Shown here: in pieces, positions 35,145-46,289 of the stretch
How the letters are laid out: each line of letters begins with the position of its first letter
Numbering within the stretch: position 1 is the first letter of the stretch
DNA from: Capsicum annuum
Lineage: Eukaryota; Streptophyta; Magnoliopsida; Solanales; Solanaceae
DNA: 64,000 bases
Direction of reading: 5' to 3'
Assembly: GCF_002878395.1 (NCBI RefSeq)
Contig: NC_061115.1
Span: forward strand, 96,360,605 to 96,424,604
Position numbers and translations under genes: made by a program
The notes under the pieces: generated by a model
Told to the model about the DNA's origin: nothing
The model's database searches: none
Seen by the model: only the letters and a program-made list of their open reading frames with translations

Positions 35145-36823
35145 TGGTGTTGGGTGTATTTATTCATTCTAGTGTCACTATTCTAGTCTTTTTAGCCTTG
35201 TTTTGAGGAAGATTCGTATGCTATATGGGTTTATAATGAGATAAATGTGCATATAAGTGTTCAAGGAAGTGATTACCATGTTCAAAGTTAATTCCAAACA
35301 AGTTTGCACCTATATGAGTCATTTAGAATTCAATCGTGGAAACTAGCGTTACTAGCTTAAGCTAAGTGTGTGTCTAGTTGGTTTTGATGGATTCTAATGT
35401 GTTTAATGAGTTCCAAATCATTTTAATGTATAATTATGAGTGGAATAAATTGTTGTTAATGTGCAAATATCAATTTGATTAAGTGTAGAGGTGGAACAAT
35501 AAGTTGAAGATTAATATGAACTAGCCTAGTCTTAGCTTGTGTTTTTGATTCATCGATATGGATAGTGTGCTGTAATTGTCTCTAATTTGTGGTGTGTGAT
35601 TATGTAGGAAGCTTCATGATCTGAGTATGATGATATTTTTATGTTGAATCAGCTAGAAATTAAAGGAAAACAACACCACAAGACAAGGGATGGAATGAGG
35701 CACTCAACACTTAGTCAAAATTTCGAAAGCAACTTCCAGAGGGACCACATAGATAAGCCCGCATCGCCCTGGATGGATTAGAGCTCTAGAAAGACTAAGC
35801 CTTGGCTGGAGCAACGTTCTACAGTAGGTTCAGCCTTGGCTGGAGCAGTGCTCTACCTAGGGTGGCTCCCCTTCCACTCCACTACTCAATTCTTGTTCGG
35901 TTCTAACTCCTACACAGCTTTGGCTTACCTTGTGCTATAAATACAAAGTTGTACATGTTTTTTGAGATCTTTCGATGTCTTGTAGAATTAAGGGACTGCT
36001 ACAACTTTAACTTTTAGGTTTTTATTATTTTAATTTACTTCATTCATGTTCGTAGTTATGGATTACAATCTTGTGATTATAATTATGACTATGAGTGGCT
36101 AGGAACCTCTTTGCGGGGTTAAGGCCAAGAACATGAGTACTATTATTTTGAATTAAGTTCTTTTAAATTTTGATTATCATTATTGGTTGTGTTTTCAGCT
36201 TTGAATTAACTGTTTGATGGATTCATCACCCAAATAATATATCTATTGTCTACCTTTTAATCTCGAGAGATGGAATATGGAATAGAACATGGAGATGAAC
36301 AAAGTATGGTTTGTATTTCTTTATGAAATAAGGAATTCAAATTAGTGTCTAGGATAGGGATGTATTTATATGCCTTACTTGATTCAAACGTAGGATGATA
36401 GCTTAATGAACTTAATTGGAATATTGCAGCCCCGCTCAATGATGTAGTTGTAATGTCCAAATTAGGTAAAAGATTAGGGTCGGGAGACCATGATCATGCA
36501 ATTAACCCTACAAATCAACAACTAAGATAAGAAAGTAACGAATGAAGTTCAATAACATAGTATGATTGTTCAAAGTTCTTTAACCCTGGTCTTTAATCCA
36601 TAGATTGTTTCAAGATCTGTATTTTGGGGATTGTTTACTTTTCTTTAGTTACAAATTCAACACTCTCTTTTGGGTTACCTATGCATCAAATTAATCTAAA
36701 CTGTGAACTAGATTTGAATCGTTCTTAAAGCAAGTCCCTGTTGGATCTATACTTGGCTTTCTTAAAGGCTACTTTACTACTTGATAAACCATGTACACTT
36801 GTGTATGCGCTTGGGCACTATCA
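35145..36823 (+). repeat. Element C 3' LTR
   Basis: 1,679 bases, TGGTGTTGGG to CACTATCA, aligned throughout with 29,750-31,422. TATAAATA at 35,936-35,943 preceded by iterated 'ttggctggagcagtgctctac' blocks (35,757-35,868). Confidence 0.92.
35757..35943 (+). promoter_or_regulatory. LTR promoter of element C (3' copy)
   Basis: Three blocks of the 'ttggctggagcaacgttctac' kind and TATAAATA at 35,936-35,943. Same spacing as in the 5' LTR. Confidence 0.6.
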
Positions 36824-36828
36824 TCGAT
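36824..36828. other. Target-site duplication of element C (right)
   Basis: tcgat, counterpart of ttgat at 29,745-29,749; A's LTR resumes with 'cgcagtacc'. Confidence 0.82.
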
Positions 36829-37356
36829 CGCAGTACCTTTTGCTGCACCAGATGACAGCTAAAACTGGGAATAAATTCCAAGTTTCGTCCAATGCCTTAG
36901 GATGAATCTGGAAACCAATATGAGTAAAAAATATTTGAAACCACACTTATTTTGACATTTGAGATGCGTTGGCAAAGTCAGATTATCCATCAGAGATCGT
37001 TTTGACTATATATGGGTCCTATACTCAATTTTCAATTTATCAATATTCTGACCAATAGGTCAAAATAAGTTTGGGTGTAGCGTGACCTGAACCAACGATC
37101 TACCTTACCTAAAATCAATATTCCACAGTTGCTATGCAGTCATAATTTTCATTCGATATCATTTCACCGAGGTTTTCACTTGGTGGCAATTTGGAACCAA
37201 TAACGACTTCTAAATAGGGAAATAGTTCTAAAAACTAAATGAACTGCCTAGTAACCGAATAGTTCCATAAATCATAAATGAAATGTGATAGCTATGGGAA
37301 ATCTCTAACAGTAAAAACAAGTAGAGTCACGAGAAATGACCTAAAGGGTCATTACA

Positions 37357-39913
37357 TCATATTCCTCGTTGAATCGTCCCCAATCTTCGTTGGGTTTTAT
37401 ATTTATCAACGGCCTCTTTATATCTCATTGTGAGGTATAATTTAGGCAACATCATAGATGTAGGTGACCACAAGACCATGCAAATAGGACTTTTCAGGTG
37501 AAAATAATAAACCTGGAAGTTGCCTGCGTTGTTGATCAGTGGGCAAGAATGGGTCATTTGTCCATCCATATGGAGGCGCATGTGGCTGGGCAGACTAGTT
37601 CAAGCCTCTGAATTTTGACCTTTTTGTGGGCCCTCTAGGATTATATTTCCTAGAATATTTTGTTTTCTTTTGAATACTTCTTTGTCCAAACACCTTTTCT
37701 TCCCTTTTCATCTCTTCTTTGATCAAATAACACTTTTTGAGAGTTCTTCTTCTTGAAGATTTGAAGATCCTTAAGAACTCCAAAACATCAAATTTTACCA
37801 ACACATCTTGACCTAGAGTTTCACAAAAATTCAGCTTTAGGTTTCCACACCAAAGTTTTCCGATTTTTAAACCCAGTTGCAATTTTCTTCATGATCTAAA
37901 CCCAAACATAGTGGATCTTCCAAAACCTCATCAAATAACATCAAATCTCATATCCACTGTCCTTATGATATGGAAATCACTTTCTAGTAATCCATAACCC
38001 TTAGTTTTAATCCAAAATAGTAGATCTCAGAAACCATTTTTAAATATCTTCAAACTCAAGCTCAACAGTGGGGTTTTCTTCAAAAACTACTCAAATCCAA
38101 TCCTAGTTTTCATATTTTGACTCAAATAAGACTAGAGAAAATAAATCTAGCATTAAAAGAAAACTCATAACATAAACTTATTCTGGGGGTTTCGCACAAA
38201 ACCAATAATTTCAGAATTTTTATTTGTATGTTTCTAGATAACAAACCCTAATTTAGGATTCTAAAAATTAATCTAATCTCGGATCTGATATCAAAAGATA
38301 ACTAAAAACAATGAAATGAAGAACAAGCTACAAAGGTGAAGAAATGGGGCTAAAAGGATAACAAGTAATTTAATTACCGAAAGAAAATAGATAGATAGAT
38401 AGATTGACACAACTAATGAAAAGATAAGAAACCTAAGGGTTTATCAAACCTTTAGAATTCTGATCATATTCACTATAAGTACCAGGCTCTTACATAAACC
38501 ACAAGGAAATCAATCTCCCAAGTAACCAAACGTTTCAAAGTGATTGTTCAAAGCAAGATAATCATAGATTTACTCTCTCAAGTGTATATTTCATCATAAA
38601 TCATTAAAAACTAAAACAAATGAATGAGACCTACTACTATTTCTAGCCATGGGCTATTATTACAAATATGGGCCCAAAAGTGCCTATTTTCAAAAAATTA
38701 GGCATCGACCCAATCAAATGGGGCACTTGTTGGAACATATCAGGGGGAAGGTTGCTCTAGATTATCAAATTAGGCACCTTCTAGTGCAGAAGGGTCACCT
38801 GCTAGCGTAGGTGAGGGTGCAGGCCATTCCAAAATGTCTCCAAGCTCTTTTTGACTATTCAATGACTATTATAATGGTCGTTAATCCTTCTTGAATACAT
38901 TGGGAAACACACAACACTCCTTAAATAATATCAAGATGGTTTTAAACATCTCTACCTTTATCAATAATCCTTGGAGTGTTTGTAGTTCTCATGTTTGCCT
39001 TCTAGTAAAATGTATTGAGGTGATTTGGTTTGTATCACTAAGTAAGAACCTATTGGAAAGTCAATAATGGAACAGTAAGAGTTTCAGTTGATGTTCTAGG
39101 GGGGTTATAGTAGTAGGAGAAGAGGGCACTGGGGTGGTCAAAGTTTAATCATCTCTAAGTATAAGTGACTACACATCAACTATGGGGGACTAAGAAACTA
39201 TAAGCACTACCTAAGCTTTGCAATCAACATGACTATGATCAAAGGATTCCTAAATTTGCGTGATGTCAATAGTTGTCTTAGCAAGGACCATGAGAATAGT
39301 GTCAATATTCTTAGTCATTTTAGTTTTATTGCACATCTATTAAATAATTTAAGAAAATAGATAAGATAATTTCCCTTACAAGCACTTTTCATAATCTCAA
39401 GATCCAATTTTATACTCAGCCTCTCTAAACAGGCACCCAATTAGAAATATTTTTTATGGTTGATTTTGGAATCATTCTGGGAAGGAATCATCCCAATACT
39501 AACAAACCCAAGACAAAATTGTCCTTCCAAATTTTTGTAATTCTTTTAAATATCAATAGTGTTCTCTAACTTAATCCACGAAGGTGTTTTGTCAAATATC
39601 AAAGCACTCATCTATGGATGGTGAGTGTTGAAGTCCCCTCTCACTATGATGGAGTAGTAACTGTATATGATGATTGTCTGATTTCTTTGTTTTAAAAGGA
39701 TGTCTTTGATGGTCCTTGAAAAAATTTGAAATCAACTCCAAGAACATTTACCAAATCTTTCACCACTTGATGTTTTTCCATTTTCTCTTCACATGTGACG
39801 ATATTGCATATGCCCTATAAAAATCCATCACTGGCATGGCATTGTAATTCAATATCATTTCTTTAATGTTTTGAAATTTATGATACTTAAACTTAAACCA
39901 AATTTTCAAATAC
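37357..39913. other. Unassigned AT-rich sequence between elements A and F
   Basis: Target region flanking element A. Two minus-strand open stretches (37,882-37,595, Lys/Arg-rich, and 37,581-37,357) match no family I recognise, and the rest is stop-rich. A short (gata)n run is at about 38,387-38,405. Purine-rich leader-like text on the minus strand (37,680-37,760) suggests the remains of a minus-oriented LTR, but I found no partner copy or border. The last bases 'aatac' (39,909-39,913) would be F's target duplication. Confidence 0.5.
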
Positions 39914-41457
39914 TGATGTCGCCTAAATTACACCTCTAAACAAAGCATAAAGCGGTCATTAGTCAAATATACAATCCAACTAGGTTAGGGTCGATCCATG
40001 GTGAATAGATCATATCAGGCAAGATGTATTTTGACACAATTCATAACAATTTCCATTAAAAGGGGTAATATGTAAATAGAGAATTCGATAGAAACAATTG
40101 TTGATATATCAAATTTGTAATTAGTATAAGAGAGGTACTGGGTCTGTATTCCCTAATAACTTCATAAATGTGTTGATTCTTCATACTTTGCAATCATTCC
40201 TAGTGTTTGGTACGCATAATCAATAGGTTATGTATACATAGAACAACTTCACACTCATATCTAAGTAATATCCTTAAATAAGTTTTCTCTTTTCATTAAC
40301 CTGTCTTACTAACAACTATCTTGGATCCTAGATAACTATTTTTCATTAACATCTCAAGCTATTAAGTGGAGGTTGGTAGCCCCCAGTATTTATTATTTAT
40401 TTTTTTTCTTATTCGTACTCATCTTTTTGTATAAAGTAAAGATAAAGAGAGTTTCCCCATTATACACCGTCAAAAAATAATTAAATGCAAGGATACATAT
40501 ATGAACACCACGATTGAAGATTACTCCATAATCCTACATTTTTAATTTGTAATGGTTCCCACTATTCTAGTTGTGGTGTTTAGCTACTAATAATTCTAAG
40601 AACACAAGAACAAATATGATATGAAAACATAATCATGCATTTACTATGATGAAATAATAACTCTAAAATCCCACTTTGAATTAAAATGCTAAAATCAATG
40701 TTTGTGTAATTCCAAAGCCAAGAATATTCCTTAGAACCTTACAAGAATGTAAAAAACATAAAAAAAAATACAATGAAATGACTAAGAGTATTTCTAGACA
40801 AAACAAAACCTATCCTAAACGTAACAGAAAATCTTAGTCGATCATGTCGGATGAGAAAAAGGCATAATTGTGTTTGGATACCACGATCGTCCTTTGGTGC
40901 TAATAGTTATTACTAGACTTGTGATCTTTCAAGTCTTGCTTGGTAGGGTTCTCAGTATGATCTCGTGGATCCTAGTCTTACTCATGTCAATTGCTCGTTT
41001 TATCCTTCCTTATTTCAAATTTTACAAACTTCATGTTTGAACCTTCTTCCCACAATCTCATAGTATGGTTGTAAAATTAAATCAAGACTAGAGAAAATCT
41101 CATCTGATCTCCCTCATACATTAATTCTGCAACATTTAATTCATGTGTCCTTTCTATGATTAAGTTTTATGGTCGTGGAATTGAGTCACGATCATAGTAA
41201 GCTTCTATCTGAATAAGTCACGAGACCCCTTATTTGATTCATGTAACTATAACCCCGGTATAACCGTAGTCAGATTCAATGGTCGTGATAGAAGTCATCT
41301 AATTCCTTTATGCTTAATATTCAACACTATCCTTCTCTGAATCTATTTAACCGCATACACTCAGAAACCTTTTATATCCATATAAAAATACGTTTGTTCT
41401 TACAAAAATTCATAGATTTAATCATCTCAAGTGTAATTATTTCATGGCTCATCAACA
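39914..41457 (-). repeat. Element F 3' LTR
   Basis: 1,544 bases. On the minus strand it starts TGTTGATGAG directly after the tract 'tctaagtttaggg' and ends 'aatttaggcgacatca', preceded by 'catggatcgaccctaac' and 'gctttatgctttg'. That end is typical of Athila-type LTRs in Solanaceae. TG...CA borders are intact. The matching 5' LTR is not found, because the element is broken by G near 46,290. The ORF at 41,310-41,525 is not a gene. Confidence 0.72.
40881..41290 (-). promoter_or_regulatory. Quasi-palindromic motif cluster in element F LTR
   Basis: Blocks 'ccacgatcgtcc' (40,881-40,892), 'tggtcgtgga', 'cacgatcat' and 'ggtcgtgata' (41,160-41,290) recur through the middle of the LTR. I found no clear TATA box here. 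Confidence 0.4.
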
Positions 41458-41470
41458 CCCTAAACTTAGA

Positions 41471-42925
41471 ACGTTTACATGCCCTCAGGAAACAAAATTA
41501 CTATACTATCAAGATGTTTAACTAAGAGAAAACTAAAAAGACTACAACAGTCAAATTTTCACCAAAACTCATTTTTTTTAAACATACAAAAACAAAAACA
41601 TAGTTCAACACCCAACAATAAATTCAAAAATCAAGAAATGCAGATTATAAACAAATCAATCACAATCACACAAAGGGATCAAGATATGGCATCAAATTAT
41701 CAATGGACAACCCGACATTCTAACTAACGACACTACCTGAACAACCCATAAATATAATATAGATCCTCTTCCCTAACAACAAAGAAGTCCCTATCACTTT
41801 GACAATGCAATAATTGACAATAATTAGGGAAAAATAAAATCTCCCACTCTCACAAGAAATTCAGGCTATTCACGTTTTGTACTATAAGCTTGCCCTTTTT
41901 TTATATGCCTCAGCTTTCTTCTAGTCGAATTATGATCACTCTAGGATCTTCATTGGCTAGTAATGTTGGCTTGGGGATGGGTATGGTATATATAGATAAA
42001 TTGATTCAATCCTTCTTGTCACTACAATACATTTGAATCCCTTTTTCTACTTTGTTTTATTCCTGACCTTTTTATAATTTTTACAGTCTTTTAGACCCTA
42101 GTTTAAGTTTTAAGACTTCTCTCTTCTTTTTATTTTTTCCTTTTTTTCATGTCTTTTTTGTAGATTTTTTTCTCATCATACTACACTTGAATCCCTTTAT
42201 CTTTACTAATTACATTTTTGGCACACCCAATCTTCTATGTACCTTATGATATCTACCCTCAGCTTAGGTGATTTACCTAATTTGTGTAGTTTCCAATGGG
42301 GGATTAGAGTGAAAAAAGGTTCATGGTATGAATCAGGAAGCTGAATTGGGTACTTTTAAAGAAAAATGGTCAATTCATGATCAAATTGTGATTCAAATAT
42401 ATTTTATTCATTTGGTAGGCTTTATTAGGCTTTAAGTTGACTATTGCAAGTATGAATCATGATCTTTTCCTACCCTTCTATCATATGACAGGGAAATACT
42501 AACCGGGTAAGTTTTAGATTACACAAAAATGCCAACTTGGTAGAACCTCACACTCATTTAGCTCAGGGCTATCTATTAAGTTACTACCTATCAGCTTCAT
42601 AAAAGTTATGCTAGGTTATCACATTCATCATTATAATGCCATGTCGAGATCCAAACAATTGTTATAGTTCAAGTAAGCAGACAACACAGCACACAAAAAT
42701 AATTTTTAATGGGGTACCATTCAAGAAGTTCAAACAAAAGTTCGTATGTTCTTTTTCTTTTGGCTGCACCAAGTTTTCTCATTTTTATCTAAGTTACACA
42801 AAACACAAAATAACATAAAAATACCTAAAGATGTTGATTATAACTAAGATAACACAATTGAGGAAAACAAAAACCCTCAGTTATAGTACAACCCCCCTCC
42901 CCCAACTTATAAATCATGCAATGTC
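41471..42925 (-). other. Element F 3' non-coding region
   Basis: Stop-rich text between the second ORF and the LTR, with a purine-rich minus-strand tract (about 42,110-42,180), as in B at 15,220-15,370. The short ORFs on the plus strand are not supported. Confidence 0.55.
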
Positions 42926-42931
42926 CCCATT

Positions 42932-43114
42932 TCATGAAAATATAAGAAATGGAAAACTATGGAAAGAACATACCTTAGGTACACTATATACCATCATACT
43001 CTGATTTTGAAGGGTCTTAGGTGGGACCCATCCTATATTCTCATCTCTCATAGCCTCGATTATTGCTGGGGCAATCTTAGATAAGTTAACACTGGTGGTG
43101 GTCGGTGTACTCAT
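42932..43114 (-). pseudogene. Element F second ORF, possible C-terminal fragment
   Basis: A 60-codon open stretch with 'SKIAPAIIEAMRDENIGWVP'. Position downstream of the Transposase_32-like domain suggests the tail of the same ORF, but homology is weak and the link is inferred from order only. Confidence 0.35.
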
Positions 43115-43589
43115 AGATGTAATAGAGAAATAATTTGTACCCCGTTTAGTTTAGATCACTACCTCAGTAGCAGGTGGGATATCAACAACATCCTATGTTA
43201 AAGTTGCATTGGTGGTTTTCTCGATAACTTTATCCTTATTATTCTTCATTTTATTACTCATACTTCTATTCTTCTCTCCATCTCTTCTTGTGAGGTTATA
43301 AGTTATCATCCAACTCTTCAATCTAAAAACCATCACCCCTAACGACTAGGTCTTGTGTAAAAATAGGGACTAAAAAGTCCACATCAACAACTAAATCTTA
43401 CAAGAATTGAATAGAGGGAGGTGGATAAGGGGCAATAGGGTAAGTCCTTTCAGTAGGCTCTTTGATCTCTCCATTCAGCATGGCAAAATTTATGGTGATG
43501 GTACTTATGTTTGAAGCTTGGACCCTCTTATTATTAGCTATGATCTAGCTCTCAAACCTATTAAATTAGGTTTGAACCACCGGTACCAC

Positions 43590-44470
43590 TACTTTAATCT
43601 CTTCAGCTATGTAAGGCTTTACCCCTATCTTCAATATATAGATTTGAGAATCCAAAAGTAGTTGGTTTTGTATAATCTACTGAATTTGTATTGTTAGGAT
43701 ATATATATAACCAAGAGGCACCACTTATGAGCATCCATAGGTGTTGTGGCCTTCTAAGAGGATAATGATATAGTACCACCAATAGATGTGAGAATCTCAC
43801 TAGCTGGGCTACCCCTTACTTCTTCTTATATCTTAATACCCCATGTTTAAGCTGTCAAGTTTTCATTAGGTCTTTAATAAGAGCCATATCTACAATATTT
43901 ATAGTCTAGATAAATCTATCCACTACAACTATAGTTGATACGTATGCATTCCACAACAACATAGTGATAATGCATGGAAATAGAAATGTGATACCAAACT
44001 ATAAAAATCTATCTCGAATCTTCTCTACAATGGTTTAGGAAATGTCCAACTCAAATTATACCATAAAAGTAGCTACCAGGTATGCATTGGTCCCAACCAA
44101 TGTATTATTAATTATTGTGGGTACGCTGTGATGCTTCATAATAGACCACCAAGACTTAGCTTTATATTTTAGGGTATTCTTATATATTATTGCCCCGTTG
44201 ACCCATGGTGAATTCTTTCCAAAATCCACAATGTAGTCTGCAAACCACATGCATCAACTTGTCTTCAGTGGCCAACTTATTGTATCTTTTAAAATAATTC
44301 ATCGAGAAATCATATTCTAAAGTCTCCTCAGCCTGTTCAAAAGTGGTCCCAAATAATGCATTTGAGATGGCCTTAATGAAAATAACAACCTCATGATCCT
44401 GGACTTGTATCATGCCCAGTTAGGGTTGTTTCCTCATACTAGCTTTAGGGATTATTGTTCTTAATTAATG
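43590..44470 (-). pseudogene. Element F second ORF, Transposase_32-like
   Basis: Remnant of the plant Transposase_32 family (function unknown), on the minus strand in three overlapping open stretches. It begins with degraded text including 'YFKRYNKLATEDKLMHVVCR'. After a frame change near 44,230 it reads 'KAKSWWSIMKHHSVPTIINN' and 'VGTNAYLVATFMV', the conserved core ('KAKxWWxIVRxRLxPTxxDNxLxWDRAVLVAxLMxG'). The next 100 codons keep 'ELDISQTIVEKIRDR', 'ITFLFPCIITMLL' and 'TINIVDMALIKD' through single stops (family: 'TTTYPFPCxIFxLCR...TVDxGLIRDE'). Element B carries the counterpart at 12,872-13,570, but the two copies belong to distinct subfamilies by the core motif. Confidence 0.7.
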
Positions 44471-45760
44471 TCCTATTATTAGCATAGAACTGCTTTACCA
44501 ATTCAGGACAGTAATTTTTTGAGTTGCCTAGTCATCCACCCCATCTCGTACTTATCAAATAACTTTATTAAATCTAAGATATTTCATAGCGTTTGTTGCA
44601 TGATCCAACACTCTTCGTGTATACTCTTATTATTGTTCCTTTTATCCATCTACGAGACCCTATTTTTGTAGTAATCTCAAGTGTTTATCACAATCCATTA
44701 CATTGGGTCAGTACCTCTTAGAGGAAAATCTATAATAGGTCCCTCAGAGGACTAGGATTAGACACTTCATCATCCTCTGAGGATCTCATCTTCTTATCAA
44801 CAACATCGTACTTATCCCCATCTTATTGTGTGTCTTTCCCTCCTTCTTTAGACTGGAGAAGGTTGATATAGGTAGTTGCAAGAACCAAGGCAGTATATAT
44901 TATAATTGTATCCTTACATTTACTGTAGTGGTCTGAGTTGAGGATTGATTAGTAAAAACACTTTTGGAGAGATCAACCTTGGACGCACCTTATTTTTCAA
45001 ACTCACTCTCCTTTAGAATTGTCTCTTTTTGTACCGGCTCCTTAGCAATCTTCTTGTAGAAAGCCTTGTCTTGAATTTCCTCAAGTGATTTTAGGTCTAT
45101 ATTACCTATTCAAGCAAGATTTATACCTATTCAAACAAGAGTTATCTCAGAAAAAACTCAAAGCTAGGTGCAGAAATGTAAAGAGACGATCCTTCCCATG
45201 TTTGTGCAATAATTGTTCAATCGTGCCTTTGGATCATATATAGGGTTCTCTAAAATTACTGGTGAAACATCAAATCAAATGAACCTTTCATAGTATCATG
45301 GAATAAAATTACAACCATACCTTCTGATAATAGAAAGAACCTCAATTTATTAAGAGTGTGTCATATTAGACTATGACACACCATGATCAAACATTGATAG
45401 GATGATCGTGGGATGTGCTCGTATGATGAGTACCTTCAATTTGGACACTAGTACCCTACAATGATAAAAACTACAATTGTACTTCTACAACATATTCATA
45501 GTTTATGTCGTCGAGTGCACTAATACTTAGCAGATTTAAACACCAAGTTTTATGTCATTTAACAATTTTTAGTCCTTTATTAACAAATATCTTTAGAAAA
45601 AATAAGTACTCACACTTTTTCTTTGTTTTCAGTCATTCAAAACACACACCCATCATTCACTTCATAACTTACTATATTTCCTCTCCTATTAAACCCAAAT
45701 GTTTTCTCATTACTTGTTCATTCATACCAATAGAAGCACCATGCGAATGGGATTAATAAA
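44471..45760 (-). other. Element F region upstream of the second ORF
   Basis: Decayed text, probably the N-terminal part and leader of the second ORF. On the minus strand a donor-like 'caaaggtaaat' occurs near 45,765, which would fit a spliced leader. The plus-strand ORF at 45,505-45,756 is not supported. Confidence 0.4.
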
Positions 45761-45986
45761 TTTACCTTTGTTTCTTGAAAAATCTAGGGGGTTTGAAGTG
45801 AATAGAAAATCAAAACCCTGGGAGAACTGACTTTGCATAAATAAGAGGGAAGGAATTTTAAATTTTCACTCTTTTGATAGCATAAAGTTGAGGGATTGTG
45901 AGATTGAATGATTGGAACTCTTGACTGAGCCTCTGGTATGTTTTAAGTGTTTAAACCCTATCTGGGCCAGGGAAGATTGAGTCCTA

Positions 45987-46245
45987 CTTATTTAAGTGCA
46001 CCCAATAGATGACTGTCTCGTATAATCATGGTATCAAAGACCGATTATGCCTCATTATAATACCAAAAGGGCTTAAGTAAACTTAACTAGGAACCTACAA
46101 ACGTTATGGACAATCATGATATTTAACCACAACAATTCTTTAAAATTATAGGTTAAATGTCCTGAATGTTGGTTTTCAATAGTTAGATCAAATGATGTGC
46201 ACCATGATCATGATATCTGGGTATGATCGTGATGACCAATCATAG
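45987..46245 (-). promoter_or_regulatory. Possible internal promoter of element F
   Basis: Minus-strand blocks 'atcacgatcatac', 'atcatgatcatggt' and 'gataccatgattatacgag' are followed by the TATA-like 'cttaaataag' (45,987-45,996), then a leader ending near 45,760. The cluster mirrors 12,012-12,103 in element B and likewise precedes the Transposase_32-like ORF. Confidence 0.4.
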
Positions 46246-46289
46246 ATAATACTATACCTAATCCCCCTATACATTTGTGTATTTAATGC

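Larger units (their letters stand above)
29750..36823 (+). mobile_element. Element C: gag-protease-only Athila-like (TR-GAG-like) LTR retrotransposon
   Basis: Complete 7,074-base element: LTRs 29,750-31,422 and 35,145-36,823 with TG...CA ends, primer site for tRNA-Asp at 31,429-31,446, gag and protease remnants, polypurine tract at 35,132-35,144 and a near-perfect target duplication. The interior is only 3.7 kb and has no RT, RNase H or integrase, so it must have been mobilised by another element's enzymes. The LTRs differ at about 12 of their first 84 bases. It is inserted in A's 5' LTR, so it is younger than A. Confidence 0.9.
1..37356 (-). mobile_element. Element A: Tekay-type Ty3/gypsy chromovirus, nested and cut at the left window edge
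   Basis: Minus-strand LTR retrotransposon. Reading down the minus strand: 5' LTR (37,356-23,905), tRNA-Met primer site, gag, protease, RT, RNase H, integrase, chromodomain, then the 3' LTR (18,732 down to 1). Domain order and gag type fit the Tekay/Del chromovirus clade. The LTRs begin with TGTAATGACCC (seen at 18,732 and 37,356 as ...gggtcattaca). They are exceptionally long, about 4-4.4 kb after later insertions are removed. Three later elements lie inside it: B in the 3' LTR, E and C in the 5' LTR. All reading frames are broken, so it is an old, dead copy. Roughly 120 bases of the 3' LTR lie beyond base 1, judged by alignment to 23,905-24,025. Confidence 0.88.
23905..37356 (-). repeat. Element A 5' LTR (three segments: 23,905-25,650, 28,026-29,749, 36,824-37,356)
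   Basis: LTR of about 4 kb once E (25,651-28,025) and C (29,750-36,823) are removed. It aligns with 1-2,888 and 17,324-18,732. Its outer end is 'gggtcattaca' at 37,346-37,356, its inner end near 'tgaacc' at 23,905. Relative to the 3' LTR it lacks roughly 330 bases near 25,150. The remaining short ORFs inside it are not genes. Confidence 0.85.

Noticed and set aside
39590..39960. Possible LINE endonuclease ('VRGDFNTHHP' on the minus strand)
   Set aside because: Only one short motif fits, the upstream text is in another frame, and no LINE RT or poly-A tail is nearby. Chance is likely.
41310..41727. Two overlapping plus-strand ORFs (71 and 82 codons)
   Set aside because: They overlap the border between F's 3' LTR and interior on the opposite strand and show no homology.
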